Assembly (NCBI GenBank): GCA_902782125.1
Contig: CACZMA010000015.1
Span: 1 to 47,995 of the forward strand
Direction: 5' to 3'
Length of the DNA: 47,995 bases
DNA from: Oscillospiraceae bacterium
GTDB lineage: Bacteria; Bacillota; Clostridia; Saccharofermentanales; Saccharofermentanaceae
Below are positions 39,495 through 47,995 of the stretch, in pieces; the stretch's first letter is position 1, and each line of letters starts with the position of its first letter. The notes beneath the pieces were generated by a model. The model saw nothing but the letters and a program-made list of their open reading frames with translations, was not told the DNA's origin and searched no databases. Made by a program: the position numbers and the translations under genes.

Positions 39495-42400
39495 TACTTT
39501 TCCGCTTTTGGACACTCATGATATATGTATGCAGGCCATCCCTTATTGGGAATGGTATTTATTGCATAACTCTCCCATATCTTGCCATTTGCAACGATCT
39601 TAGCTGGTGGAGCAAACTCACTTATTGCCATCTTTAAATCACGTGAAAGATCTATTTTCTTAGCTTCTTCATCAGTGCCACCAATAATATCCAATGATAC
39701 TGTATCAATCGGGAACCCGTATTTGGGCAATACCCCTTTTGCACTTAAGAATGAGATTGATGATTCTGTTTCCAACGTTTCTACTAGCTTTAAAGCAGCA
39801 TCGGCGCGGTATCTTTCTCCACGTGTAGAAGCATCTTGCTTTGCAAGTATTTCATTAGCAAATGTCTTAAGCCCATCAACATCAGCTGTACGTTCTTCAA
39901 TTGCTCTTGTCAAAGAACCTTCTTTTCCAACCAGATCATTGATAAACGCCCATTCATCAACTCCTAAGCTCTGACAAATATCATCAGGTATGATGTTATG
40001 AATACTTTCCAACAATTCCTGTGGTCTTTCTGAAAGGTCACGATACAAAACAGTCGTCATGTTTTCATCTTCGTCATAGGATACTATTTTCTTAGTATTC
40101 TCAAAAAAGAACTCAGGATGTTTCTTAAAAAACCAAGATACTACTATAGAATTCAAATGCCTTTCAGCAATCTTATCGTTATCGATTTCAAGAATCGGCG
40201 GAGCAATTTTGCCAGCAATAATCTGAGCAGGATCATGGAAAAATGTCATATCGTGGCTGCTTCGCCTGGAGAAAGTGACCGAGAAAGCAGCAGAGGAAGT
40301 TCTTCTGCCTGCACGACCAGCTCTCTGTATATAATTTGAGGTTTCAGGAGGAACATTTCTCTGGAATGTTGCTTCCAATTCACCAACGTCAACACCCATC
40401 TCAAAAGTAGTAGAACAGCTAAGAACATTAATCATTCCCTGTTCAAAGTTCTTTTGGTACTCTCCGGCTGTCTTCGAAGAAAGTTGAGCAGTATGCTCTC
40501 TAGATACCATAGGAATTATTTTTCTATCAGAATACAAATCGCTATAATACGGCTCATTCTGAATATCTGAAGCTTTTACCGGCCGTAATCTTCCATTACA
40601 TTTCATTTCCGGACAAATATTTCGTATGGAGTATCCAAACGTCTTTCCACACTTATCACAATGATAAAGGGTGTCATCCTTCTCTACGAGGTGGAAATAC
40701 CATTTTGCGAAGTTCAACAAGTATACAGTTCCTTTTGAGGAATTAACCGTACTGATAATGTATTTCTTGCTACTCAATTTGAGAAGCAATTGATAGGCCT
40801 TGTTTAAACTCTCCCTTGCTAATGCATTTTTCTTTTCTGCATCCATTTCCGGTTCATCTCCGATTAGTTTCATCATCAGAGAATAACGGCGATTAATCCT
40901 TCCTGCTTCAGGAATAAAACCATACACATATTCACCATACTCGGTGTTTGTGACTGATTGCCTGAAATAGCCCTTGTGATTTCTTGGAGCAAAGAAATCA
41001 TTCGTAGCATATATACCTTCAGGATAACTGATTGCACCTTTTTGCCTTAGTGTATCCATCATAAATCTTAGTAGATTCCAAACGTCATCTCCTTTTAATC
41101 CAGCTAACTCAGCAGTATCCTTGATACTCATGTGTTCCGGCGCAATCCGAACATATCCTAGTCCTTCCAAACCAGTTTGAATGTCAGGAGTCATGAATTC
41201 TTGCATTACATACAAAGCGGCTAGCTCAAGTTTTTGATCATCTGATAGATTTGCATTCCTTTCCTGGTCAAACGAATATATTCCAGTCTTATCAGCTGCA
41301 GTTCGAACACGTTTTATCAAGTCGGGTATGGACAACGTTTTATCCGGAGCATCTTGCAAGCACTGTAGAATCAGCTTTCTCCACATTATCAAGTTGTATT
41401 TATTCTCGAAAAATCCGGCAAAAAAAGCCGCTTCCTGTCGATTATCCGAGAAGATCAATAGCTTACGACCACTCTCATCTGCAAGAGCCTCAGGAATTGA
41501 ATCAGATTTATCTTCATCACCAGAATCATCAAAGAAGTCATCTGCAAAGATATCATCACTGACCGAAATGCCTTCTTTCAGATGAATTGAAGGTCTTGGT
41601 GGAATCGCATCATACAAACTTTTAGCTACAGCAAACGTTGCCGGCTGGTTTGCTGTGAGGAATCTTTTGATTAGTCCTTTTTGAGTTGAACCACAGCAAG
41701 GACAGCAGTTCGATTCATTATTCTTACCGGCATATTTCAGATTATATACAGTGACTACACGCTCAGGATCAGAACGTCCGCAGCAAACATCTGGATGTTT
41801 TTCTGAATAGGGAGTCTTTCTACCACAGCAAAGACACAGATGATACTTATCTAACGTTTTCATCTTATCTACGCCTTCGATAGAATCATCTTCGTCCAAG
41901 CCAGTCAATTCAGCTTCTTCTTCACCATTTGAAATAAAATAGAACTCAGGTTTTTCGTCACTGCTGGTATGAACAAAGTATTGACCGTCACCTTTGGTCT
42001 TTGTTTTTCCTACTAGATACTCTTGATTACACTTCTGACAATTAGCCAATTCGAAAACTGCAAAGGACTTATCTTGAATGTATACTCGTTCTTTTCTGTC
42101 TAAATACACCTTTTTTGAAGGATAGTATTGTGCAAACATACCTTCAAGAGACTTGATAAACAGGTGATATCGAGCAGGCAGGAGCGCAGCTTCATCATCG
42201 TTCTTTTTTGCAGCAGCTGAAAGTTCTATGAGATTGATTAGGGCACTTTCTCTTTCGCTTTCAGAAGAGATGTCATCAAAGACAATACTTGCAACTTCTT
42301 CAATTCTCTTAGGATTATTTCTTAATGCAGCATACACTCTAAACAATCTGGTGTCTTTAACCAGTTCAGCATACAGATAACTGCTCTTTTCAGATTCTTC

Positions 42401-43501
42401 CATATTGTCGACATGCTTTTTGAGAGCTACATATTCTTCAGGCATAAAATCCCTGGCATCTGCTGGAATATCTCGCTTTTTTCGCTCAGTAGTAATAATA
42501 TCTTCAGCTGCAAACGGTTCACCGAATAGGTTTTCTGCAAATTTAGCAAGATCGGCTTTCCCTTGTTCATTTCCAAGAGTAGCGGATGTTGCAATACAAC
42601 GGAATTCATCGTTCATATTGTGATGGATACGCTCTTTTACTCTTCTCAACAAATAAGCAATCTCAGTACCTGTTGCACCCTTATATGTATGTGCCTCGTC
42701 AATAACAATATATCTCCAGTGCTTAGCAGAAGAATTATCAAAGAACGGTGCTGTATCTGGTCTTAACAGCATATACTCAAGCATTGCATAGTTTGTGATT
42801 AGTATATGCGGAGGTTTTTCTGCCATCATTTCACGGCACATGATCTCATTGGGAATAGATTTTCTATAAACTTCTTCCGTATCACTTATATGTTCATCGT
42901 CGTATTCATCATGGAAACGTCTTTCAGATTCTTCTGGAGTGTCTTTCGGCAATTTATGCCTTGTTTCGCTGGTATATCTCCCAAAAGTGATTTCCGGATA
43001 ATCCTTCAAAAGTTTACGCAATTTCTTAAGTTGGTCATTAGCCAAGGCGTTCATAGGGAATATTAATAGTGCCCTGACACCAGCATCAAGTGTACCAGCT
43101 TCTTTCTCTCTCATAAGAGAATTAAAAATCGGATATAAGTAGCACTCCGTTTTACCGGATCCAGTTCCTGTGGATACTACCATGTTACGATTCTTTTCAA
43201 TTATATGTCTAAGGGCTTTTTCCTGATGAATCCTTAGTTTCCAGTCACTAAAGTGAACCGATTCTCCCATCTTACCGAATTCATCACTGATCAGCTTCTC
43301 AGAAGCAAGTTGTTTTAATGATTTTCCATCAACAAACGGCAAAGTGGATTCAAGATACGGTCCCTTTACAAATTCCGTATTACCAACAGCCGAATGAGCT
43401 AATTCAGTTATTTCTTTATCTTTAACGGTAAGTATTGATGCAATATAGTTACGATAATCGCTACGAATCTTATCCGTAGTTTGTCTTGGATTCATTGACA
43501 T
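39494..43501 (-). CDS. Large DEAD/DEAH-box helicase with zinc fingers, DruE-like
   Basis: The 1335-aa SF2 helicase has motif I VVSTGTGSGKTECYL (residue 111), FPMNALANDQ, VIDEAHTYKGATGTEI (DEAH), TSATLGN, motif V LSCSTTFEMGVDVGELEAT and VI NYIQRAGRAGRR. Cys pairs in CQKCNQEYL, CLCCGRKTP, CCPCCGS and CDKCGKTF suggest zinc modules in the large insertion. Families with this motif set (DruE, DrmA, MrfA, DpdJ) usually continue with a C-terminal DUF1998 module; here the protein ends at WPAYIYHECPKAEK. Start ATG 43501 has AGAGGAAAG. It overlaps the upstream gene by 10 nt. Confidence 0.85.
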   Translation of the reverse strand: MSMNPRQTTDKIRSDYRNYIASILTVKDKEITELAHSAVGNTEFVKGPYLESTLPFVDGKSLKQLASEKLISDEFGKMGESVHFSDWKLRIHQEKALRHIIEKNRNMVVSTGTGSGKTECYLYPIFNSLMREKEAGTLDAGVRALLIFPMNALANDQLKKLRKLLKDYPEITFGRYTSETRHKLPKDTPEESERRFHDEYDDEHISDTEEVYRKSIPNEIMCREMMAEKPPHILITNYAMLEYMLLRPDTAPFFDNSSAKHWRYIVIDEAHTYKGATGTEIAYLLRRVKERIHHNMNDEFRCIATSATLGNEQGKADLAKFAENLFGEPFAAEDIITTERKKRDIPADARDFMPEEYVALKKHVDNMEESEKSSYLYAELVKDTRLFRVYAALRNNPKRIEEVASIVFDDISSESERESALINLIELSAAAKKNDDEAALLPARYHLFIKSLEGMFAQYYPSKKVYLDRKERVYIQDKSFAVFELANCQKCNQEYLVGKTKTKGDGQYFVHTSSDEKPEFYFISNGEEEAELTGLDEDDSIEGVDKMKTLDKYHLCLCCGRKTPYSEKHPDVCCGRSDPERVVTVYNLKYAGKNNESNCCPCCGSTQKGLIKRFLTANQPATFAVAKSLYDAIPPRPSIHLKEGISVSDDIFADDFFDDSGDEDKSDSIPEALADESGRKLLIFSDNRQEAAFFAGFFENKYNLIMWRKLILQCLQDAPDKTLSIPDLIKRVRTAADKTGIYSFDQERNANLSDDQKLELAALYVMQEFMTPDIQTGLEGLGYVRIAPEHMSIKDTAELAGLKGDDVWNLLRFMMDTLRQKGAISYPEGIYATNDFFAPRNHKGYFRQSVTNTEYGEYVYGFIPEAGRINRRYSLMMKLIGDEPEMDAEKKNALARESLNKAYQLLLKLSSKKYIISTVNSSKGTVYLLNFAKWYFHLVEKDDTLYHCDKCGKTFGYSIRNICPEMKCNGRLRPVKASDIQNEPYYSDLYSDRKIIPMVSREHTAQLSSKTAGEYQKNFEQGMINVLSCSTTFEMGVDVGELEATFQRNVPPETSNYIQRAGRAGRRTSSAAFSVTFSRRSSHDMTFFHDPAQIIAGKIAPPILEIDNDKIAERHLNSIVVSWFFKKHPEFFFENTKKIVSYDEDENMTTVLYRDLSERPQELLESIHNIIPDDICQSLGVDEWAFINDLVGKEGSLTRAIEERTADVDGLKTFANEILAKQDASTRGERYRADAALKLVETLETESSISFLSAKGVLPKYGFPIDTVSLDIIGGTDEEAKKIDLSRDLKMAISEFAPPAKIVANGKIWESYAINTIPNKGWPAYIYHECPKAEK

Positions 43502-46500
43502 AATCTTTCCTCTTTTCTCTTGAGATAGATATAGACTTGAGCCATAAGGATGTCTCTCTGAGAAAGCTTCGGAGCAATAATACTCGCTGACGACATAAAT
43601 CTGATTCCTATCACTCTATGCTTGTCATAGGATTCATATCCAACCGGAAGCCTTGTTAAATATGCAGCGATACCCTGCAAATAGAAGAACCACGCATAGC
43701 TCGATTTGGATATTCCAGGTTCAATTCTATCTTCAATAGCACGCATGTATTGTTTGGTTATTCGTCGCATTTCAATATTCTGAGAAAGTTCATCAGCACA
43801 TGCAATGAGCTGATCGCCATATAATTCAACGGCATCCTTCATCATTTTCCGTAGATCAGCCTTCATTTCCTGATTATTATCATGCGTATTCTTATACCAG
43901 TTTACATACTGATCGACATACTTGATTCGTCCGAAGTAGATACCATAATCCGGTTTTTTCGATATATCGAAAGTAGGGTTATACCACTTGTCATATCCAA
44001 TCATGCCCTGTATTGCTTCGACATTGCCGGCAATCTGAGCATCAAGATTAATCTTAACGCCGTTATTTTTCTCTTCTCTTATAAACTTCTTCATTTCTGA
44101 AGTCGCTTCTTCGATATTCTCTGCAGATGGAACAGCAAGAAGATGCTTAATTGCATCCTTACCAATGAGCTCAATGTATCGTTCTTTCCATAAACAGTCT
44201 CGAATTGGTCCATCTGTACTCATCATCAGAATCATTGACAGTTCAGGTGAATACTTCTCAACCTTACCGGCTAATATAGGCCTTCCCGGATTGTCTGAGT
44301 ACTCTAACAGCAAGGAATAGTCTTTCATGCAGGAATCAAAGACTTCTTGCGGCGAATCCAATTGAGTCAGAAGCTCAATAACCCTATACCTATCCCCTCG
44401 TTTCATTAACGAGACGGAAATACTTCTCATTATCTGTGAAAGCAAATCCTTTTTATGATTATCTACTTTACCATTATAAAGATAGGCAAAAGCTACTAAC
44501 CGTTCTATATCAACATCATCCATCGGCACATATTCAAGTCTCTTGATTGAAGATGGATTAGTAATTATCTGATACGACTTTGATTTCTCAAGCTCGTCTC
44601 CGGTTAAAAGATAAAGAACATCATTGAACACATAATCCAGAAGATGCTTAGTAGTTTTGATCATTTTATCCTCACGCGGACAACGGACATGCAATATATT
44701 ATTCCTTATATTGAAAGAAATACTGTCGTCTTCCACATCAAAAATCGACTCTGTTTTTTCGCCAGAAACTATATAAATCCCCTCAGTCAACCTTGACGGG
44801 AAAGGATAACCTCTTAACTGGCCATTCTTAGACAGCTTTGAATTATCATAAGTGAGATGAATTGTTTCCCTATTAAACCCAAAATGCAGAACATCAAGGT
44901 CTTTGTTATCATCTTCGGCACTAATCAAAACATAGTCTTTATTTTCTCCGATTTTTGCTCTTACCGGTTGTGTAAATGAATTGGTTTCAGATACATATAC
45001 AACAGATATAGCATTATCCGGATTTTCTTCATTAATTAAGACTATTTCTAACGGCAGTGGGCTATTCCTTATTGTATCGAAGAATGCACTAATATTTAGG
45101 TTTCCAGAACCCTTATTATTTAATTTGATGCTTTCTTCTTGATCTATTCCATTAACAGTTCTAAGGGCCAGCTTATACTCATCTTCTGTGAATACACCAT
45201 ACGTGCGTAAAGAAAACCACAATTCGTCCTCGGTAAGGCTTTTAACATCCGTTCTAAACAGCTTACAAGATTTCTCAACAACATCGCCCTTAAGAGATAA
45301 GATATCGTACTCAAAGGGATTTATAGGAAGTTCAAAACTGCAACGGAAAGAAAATTCATCTGACAGGGTTTTTAAATCGACAGTAATCGAACCGACATAG
45401 GCGGGAACATCCACCATATAGTATTCTTCATCGCTGTTAACATTACACCTATCGAATACTAACTCCCAGTCTTTTAATCTCTTGAAACGCAATGTGCTGA
45501 CACTATTTAGTTCTTTTCTATCTGTTGGCCAGAACAATGTAGATGTATAGTTGGTCTTAATTGCAGGAACATAATTAAACTCAACTTGTTTCATAAAGCG
45601 ACCGCGCTGATAGAGCCTGATACTATATGTTCCATATCTATTCAGCTCACCGTTCGTACAATCAATAAGATCGATTGTAGTTGATTCGCCTGAGAGTTTG
45701 ATCGGATATGTAGAGTTTCCTACATGTAATTCAAGATAATCTTTGCTAACTGAACCCTCTGTCTCAATTATCAACTGTGGTATTTCTGTAAACAGATTTG
45801 AATCTTCCACATTAAACAAGTGTTTGCCCACGAGTTCAAGATTAAACTGAGGTCTGGAAAGCAATTCTACATTCTCGCCCTTACAATCAAAGACTAATCT
45901 AGCATCTCCTCCCAAAGGAGAAACACTTACAATTCGGTATGAATCAGTGTTGTATGGATAGTATTGTTCTTCAACACTTACTGATTGTGTCGATAAACTA
46001 ATACTAGATGGAAGAATAAGTATGCCATATGGATGCAGGAGATAGTTAGCATTTACTTGGCGTCCATTATTGTTAAACCAAACGGGTTTATCAGAAGTAA
46101 TACCAGAGACTTCCCATTGTTTCATGGTTTTATCACCAAACACTTCAGAGTCTTGTAAAATTACGGTATATAGTTCGTCTGGCGGTACAGAAACTGAAAG
46201 AACACCGGTAAATCGTCTCCCCTCATCGCCGAAGACCATACACTCAACTGTTCTGGCAAACCCATTCTTAGAAGTGATACTCCACTTTGCTGTATCTATC
46301 CACTCATTCTCAACTATTATGCGCGGAAGCATAATTGAAAGACCGTTTCGTCCTTCATCAAAGAAAAGATATGGTTTTGTCTGATGCTCTTTTTCCTTTC
46401 GGCTAGATATACCAGATTTGCTTTTCTCCTTCTCTTTCCATTCACTATATGATTCAGAATAACGTGATTGAATTGATGTCTTTTGCTCGGTTGAGATGAT

Positions 46501-47106
46501 TGCATCATAGACTTCAAGAAGGTAATCAATTGCTCGATCGTTTTTGAATCGAGACAGGAATCTAAGAAGAGGCTTTCGTATCGCATATGATCTCATATCG
46601 ATCAAATCATCTATGATCAACTGAGGATCAAACCCATGATAAGTGTCATAACTTAGGACATAGAACAAATCCTCAAGGCTGCTATCAGGTGGAATGCATG
46701 CCTCATATAGAATTGGAGCAATATTCTTTCTAGCTTCTTCTTTGGCTTCAGAGTAGTCCATAGAATACTTGCCAAACATTCTTCTGGCGCAAGCTCCAAG
46801 TGTTTCTTGCTGTATTTGCGGGATCGGAATGCCCAATTCGTCAGCTAATGCACCCCAAAAGTTATAGTTATACTTATATACAGCGAAGAAAACCATATAT
46901 GTTGTTATGCAGTGGGGATGATTCCTGCACAGAAGTTCAATACTGTCATTCGAATGACAACTGCTCTTCCGAATACAGTTTCCCAGATTATAAAAATCAT
47001 CCGTAGAGAGTTCCAAGTCGCCCCAAAATCTGCATTCAGGCACTTCATCACGAATCAGTGATTCAATTTCATTTAAACTTGTATCAGTTGTTATTCGTGT
47101 TTTCAT
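43492..47106 (-). CDS. 1204-aa protein of unknown family, first gene of island operon
   Basis: I start at ATG 47106, with GAGG 7 nt before; a GTG at 47118 is in frame. Residues 1-250 are helical (LLEVYDAIISTEQKTSIQ), then a charged linker (EWKEKEKSKSGISSRKEKE), a long beta-rich middle (PYGILILPSSISLST, LELHVGNSTYPIKL) and a helical C-terminal third (YAWFFYLQGIAAYLTRLPV). No catalytic motif, signal peptide or TM segment found. Large domainless partners of DruE-type helicases, such as DruH in Druantia type III, have this size; identity is not established. Promoter-like TATAAG is upstream. Confidence 0.7.
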   Translation of the reverse strand: MKTRITTDTSLNEIESLIRDEVPECRFWGDLELSTDDFYNLGNCIRKSSCHSNDSIELLCRNHPHCITTYMVFFAVYKYNYNFWGALADELGIPIPQIQQETLGACARRMFGKYSMDYSEAKEEARKNIAPILYEACIPPDSSLEDLFYVLSYDTYHGFDPQLIIDDLIDMRSYAIRKPLLRFLSRFKNDRAIDYLLEVYDAIISTEQKTSIQSRYSESYSEWKEKEKSKSGISSRKEKEHQTKPYLFFDEGRNGLSIMLPRIIVENEWIDTAKWSITSKNGFARTVECMVFGDEGRRFTGVLSVSVPPDELYTVILQDSEVFGDKTMKQWEVSGITSDKPVWFNNNGRQVNANYLLHPYGILILPSSISLSTQSVSVEEQYYPYNTDSYRIVSVSPLGGDARLVFDCKGENVELLSRPQFNLELVGKHLFNVEDSNLFTEIPQLIIETEGSVSKDYLELHVGNSTYPIKLSGESTTIDLIDCTNGELNRYGTYSIRLYQRGRFMKQVEFNYVPAIKTNYTSTLFWPTDRKELNSVSTLRFKRLKDWELVFDRCNVNSDEEYYMVDVPAYVGSITVDLKTLSDEFSFRCSFELPINPFEYDILSLKGDVVEKSCKLFRTDVKSLTEDELWFSLRTYGVFTEDEYKLALRTVNGIDQEESIKLNNKGSGNLNISAFFDTIRNSPLPLEIVLINEENPDNAISVVYVSETNSFTQPVRAKIGENKDYVLISAEDDNKDLDVLHFGFNRETIHLTYDNSKLSKNGQLRGYPFPSRLTEGIYIVSGEKTESIFDVEDDSISFNIRNNILHVRCPREDKMIKTTKHLLDYVFNDVLYLLTGDELEKSKSYQIITNPSSIKRLEYVPMDDVDIERLVAFAYLYNGKVDNHKKDLLSQIMRSISVSLMKRGDRYRVIELLTQLDSPQEVFDSCMKDYSLLLEYSDNPGRPILAGKVEKYSPELSMILMMSTDGPIRDCLWKERYIELIGKDAIKHLLAVPSAENIEEATSEMKKFIREEKNNGVKINLDAQIAGNVEAIQGMIGYDKWYNPTFDISKKPDYGIYFGRIKYVDQYVNWYKNTHDNNQEMKADLRKMMKDAVELYGDQLIACADELSQNIEMRRITKQYMRAIEDRIEPGISKSSYAWFFYLQGIAAYLTRLPVGYESYDKHRVIGIRFMSSASIIAPKLSQRDILMAQVYIYLKRKEERLCQ

Positions 47107-47219
47107 AGATTGCCTCACATCATGCTTATACTAACTATACAATATTTACTATTATGTAGTTTTAACGTGATGTGAATAATTAATTATCATGCTGTTATAG
47201 CGCTCAATATTTACAAATA

Positions 47220-47660
47220 CTATTGTTTCTCTACTTTAACGCAAGCAGGAGCGCCATAAGGCTTTTGCATTTCAGAAAGCACCTTAACGATATCCTCTAA
47301 TAACTTCTCTCCATAGATATATCCAAGTTTTCCACTACTGTTAAGAATATTTCCATCGGTAGAATAGTAATCAATCTTCCAAGCTACGCCATCATATGCA
47401 CGGATATTCAAGTTAGGATCTCTCCACTCCTTGGTCTTTAAGAGCTTCTCCAAATCGGAAAATGTTTTATCGTCAAGCTTACCCGCATTAATGATTGGAG
47501 CAACATTAATCTTTTGATGGGTCTCTCGGTCATATTTCGGAACAAAACTGACCTTGGTTACGTATGTATGATCATAGTAGATTTCCCATTCAGTAGAAAT
47601 CCAGTCTCCCGCGCTATGCAAGCTCCAGTTGCACTCAATTGCATTTAGAAACAAACTCAT
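47220..47660 (-). CDS. Unknown 146-aa protein
   Basis: A beta-rich small protein (WISTEWEIYYDHTYVTKVSF, YDGVAWKIDYYSTDGN) with a helical end (LLEDIVKVLSEMQKP). The ATG at 47660 is preceded by GTAGGTG; a GTG at 47666 is possible. No family recognised. It is 3 bases downstream of the next gene's stop, so both are likely coupled. The 47107-47219 gap upstream of the 1204-aa gene contains only AT-rich promoter-like DNA. Confidence 0.5.
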   Translation of the reverse strand: MSLFLNAIECNWSLHSAGDWISTEWEIYYDHTYVTKVSFVPKYDRETHQKINVAPIINAGKLDDKTFSDLEKLLKTKEWRDPNLNIRAYDGVAWKIDYYSTDGNILNSSGKLGYIYGEKLLEDIVKVLSEMQKPYGAPACVKVEKQ

Positions 47661-47666
47661 ATGCAC

Positions 47667-47888
47667 CTACTTAGCGCTCTGACCATTACCTTTGTAGTAA
47701 TAAGCACCATCTCTGAATTCGAGATTATCAACAGTAGTACGGTTAATCAGATCAGCCGCAAGGTTCTCCGGTAAAGGCATAAACCAATAATAATGGTCTC
47801 CTAAAATCAAATAATCGTTTTTGTGCCCGTAGAAATATCCGACAACAGAATTTGCCTTCATCGTTGCAACAAATCGCTCATATAACAA
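47667..47888 (-). CDS. Small unknown protein, 73 aa, start uncertain
   Basis: The sequence MKANSVVGYFYGHKNDYLIL and HYYWFMPLPENLAADLINRT looks like real coding sequence. TTG at 47888 is the annotated start; ATG within FVATMKANS is a better one by codon. The frame stays open to the right edge, but that part (CRLWCLWKAG) looks non-coding, since the opposite strand there encodes a conjugation protein fragment. Confidence 0.4.
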   Translation of the reverse strand: MLYERFVATMKANSVVGYFYGHKNDYLILGDHYYWFMPLPENLAADLINRTTVDNLEFRDGAYYYKGNGQSAK

Positions 47889-47995
47889 CTGATCCTCTTG
47901 CCTCAGGTATGAGCCTGCTTTCCACAGACACCAAAGGCGACATAATGCGAAACTACGGCAATATCTGTAAGGATTACGGATATAACGTGGCGGTC
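47882..47995 (+). pseudogene. 5'-truncated fragment of a VirD4/TraG-like coupling protein
   Basis: The plus strand reads TTDPLASGMSLLSTDTKGDI and then MRNYGNICKDYGYNVAV to the window end. TDxKGD(I/L) followed by a 'G-x-I-x-K-D-x-G-Y-x-V' strand is the segment after the Walker A half in VirD4-type conjugative coupling ATPases (TDPKGEL). The Walker A loop itself is missing upstream, where another gene lies, so the gene is broken or begins here at ATG 47909. It is the only hint of a larger conjugative element to the right. Confidence 0.5.

Larger units (their letters stand above)
36900..47995. mobile_element. AT-rich genomic island with helicase operon (left end approximate, right end outside)
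   Basis: Base use changes after the pilin gene: everything to the right is AT-richer with different codon choice. The left end holds 11-bp tandem repeats, a terminator and gene fragments at 36920-37264; the right end shows a truncated conjugation gene. No integrase is in view. Boundaries are inferred. Confidence 0.6.

Noticed and set aside
47889..47995. Extension of the 73-aa minus-strand frame to the right edge
   Set aside because: The sequence is Trp/Cys/Arg-rich and unlikely as protein, while the opposite strand reads as a coupling protein.

Overview
The window looks like a chromosome piece from an anaerobic, fermentative, Gram-positive bacterium of the Clostridia. Supporting evidence: secreted clostridial ChW repeats, AddAB recombination genes instead of RecBCD, a sigma-A with an acidic linker, fermentative D-lactate dehydrogenase, Rnf-like electron-transport genes, AGGAGG-type ribosome binding sites, and meso-diaminopimelate decarboxylase. 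I cannot name the species. The core genes are moderately GC-rich; the two ends of the window are clearly AT-richer and carry mobile DNA.

Layout. (1) 1-4400: remains of a mobilizable element. It holds a partial AAA ATPase, small unknown genes, an unusual tandem array of terminator-like hairpins (1107-1645), a candidate oriT, mobC, a MOBP-type relaxase with a second gene nested out of frame in its 3' half, and a tyrosine integrase broken by an internal deletion. It ends at a tRNA-Arg 3' half. (2) 4438-15972, all minus strand: ChW/NlpC-P60 wall enzyme, GNAT, tcdA and nnrE as one overlapping operon; upstream, a unit driven by a consensus promoter at 14977-15005 that runs zinc-ribbon membrane protein, rpoD, rnfC-like, rnfD-like, rnfG-like and a multi-spanning membrane protein; then HAD and ACT genes. 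(3) 16042-36797: tadA, addBA, DUF1848 protein, methyltransferase, CPBP protease, ldhA, a 1.6-kb integrase element inserted in the 3' end of ssrA (tmRNA), a zinc-ribbon protein, an N-acetylmuramoyl-L-alanine amidase homologue, MATE transporter, lysA and an orphan prepilin. (4) About 36900 to the right edge: an AT-rich island with attachment-site-like repeats at its left end. It carries a three-gene overlapping operon: a 1204-aa protein of unknown fold, a 1335-aa DEAD/DEAH helicase and a 529-aa SF1 helicase. It ends in small orphan genes and a 5'-truncated fragment resembling a VirD4-type coupling protein.

The best candidates for something undescribed are the three-gene helicase operon (probably anti-phage or anti-plasmid defence, superficially like Druantia type III but with a different architecture), the hairpin array in front of mobC, and the Rnf-like cluster that lacks RnfA, RnfB and RnfE and has degenerate flavinylation motifs. 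All calls come from reading the sequence and family knowledge only; no database search was possible.
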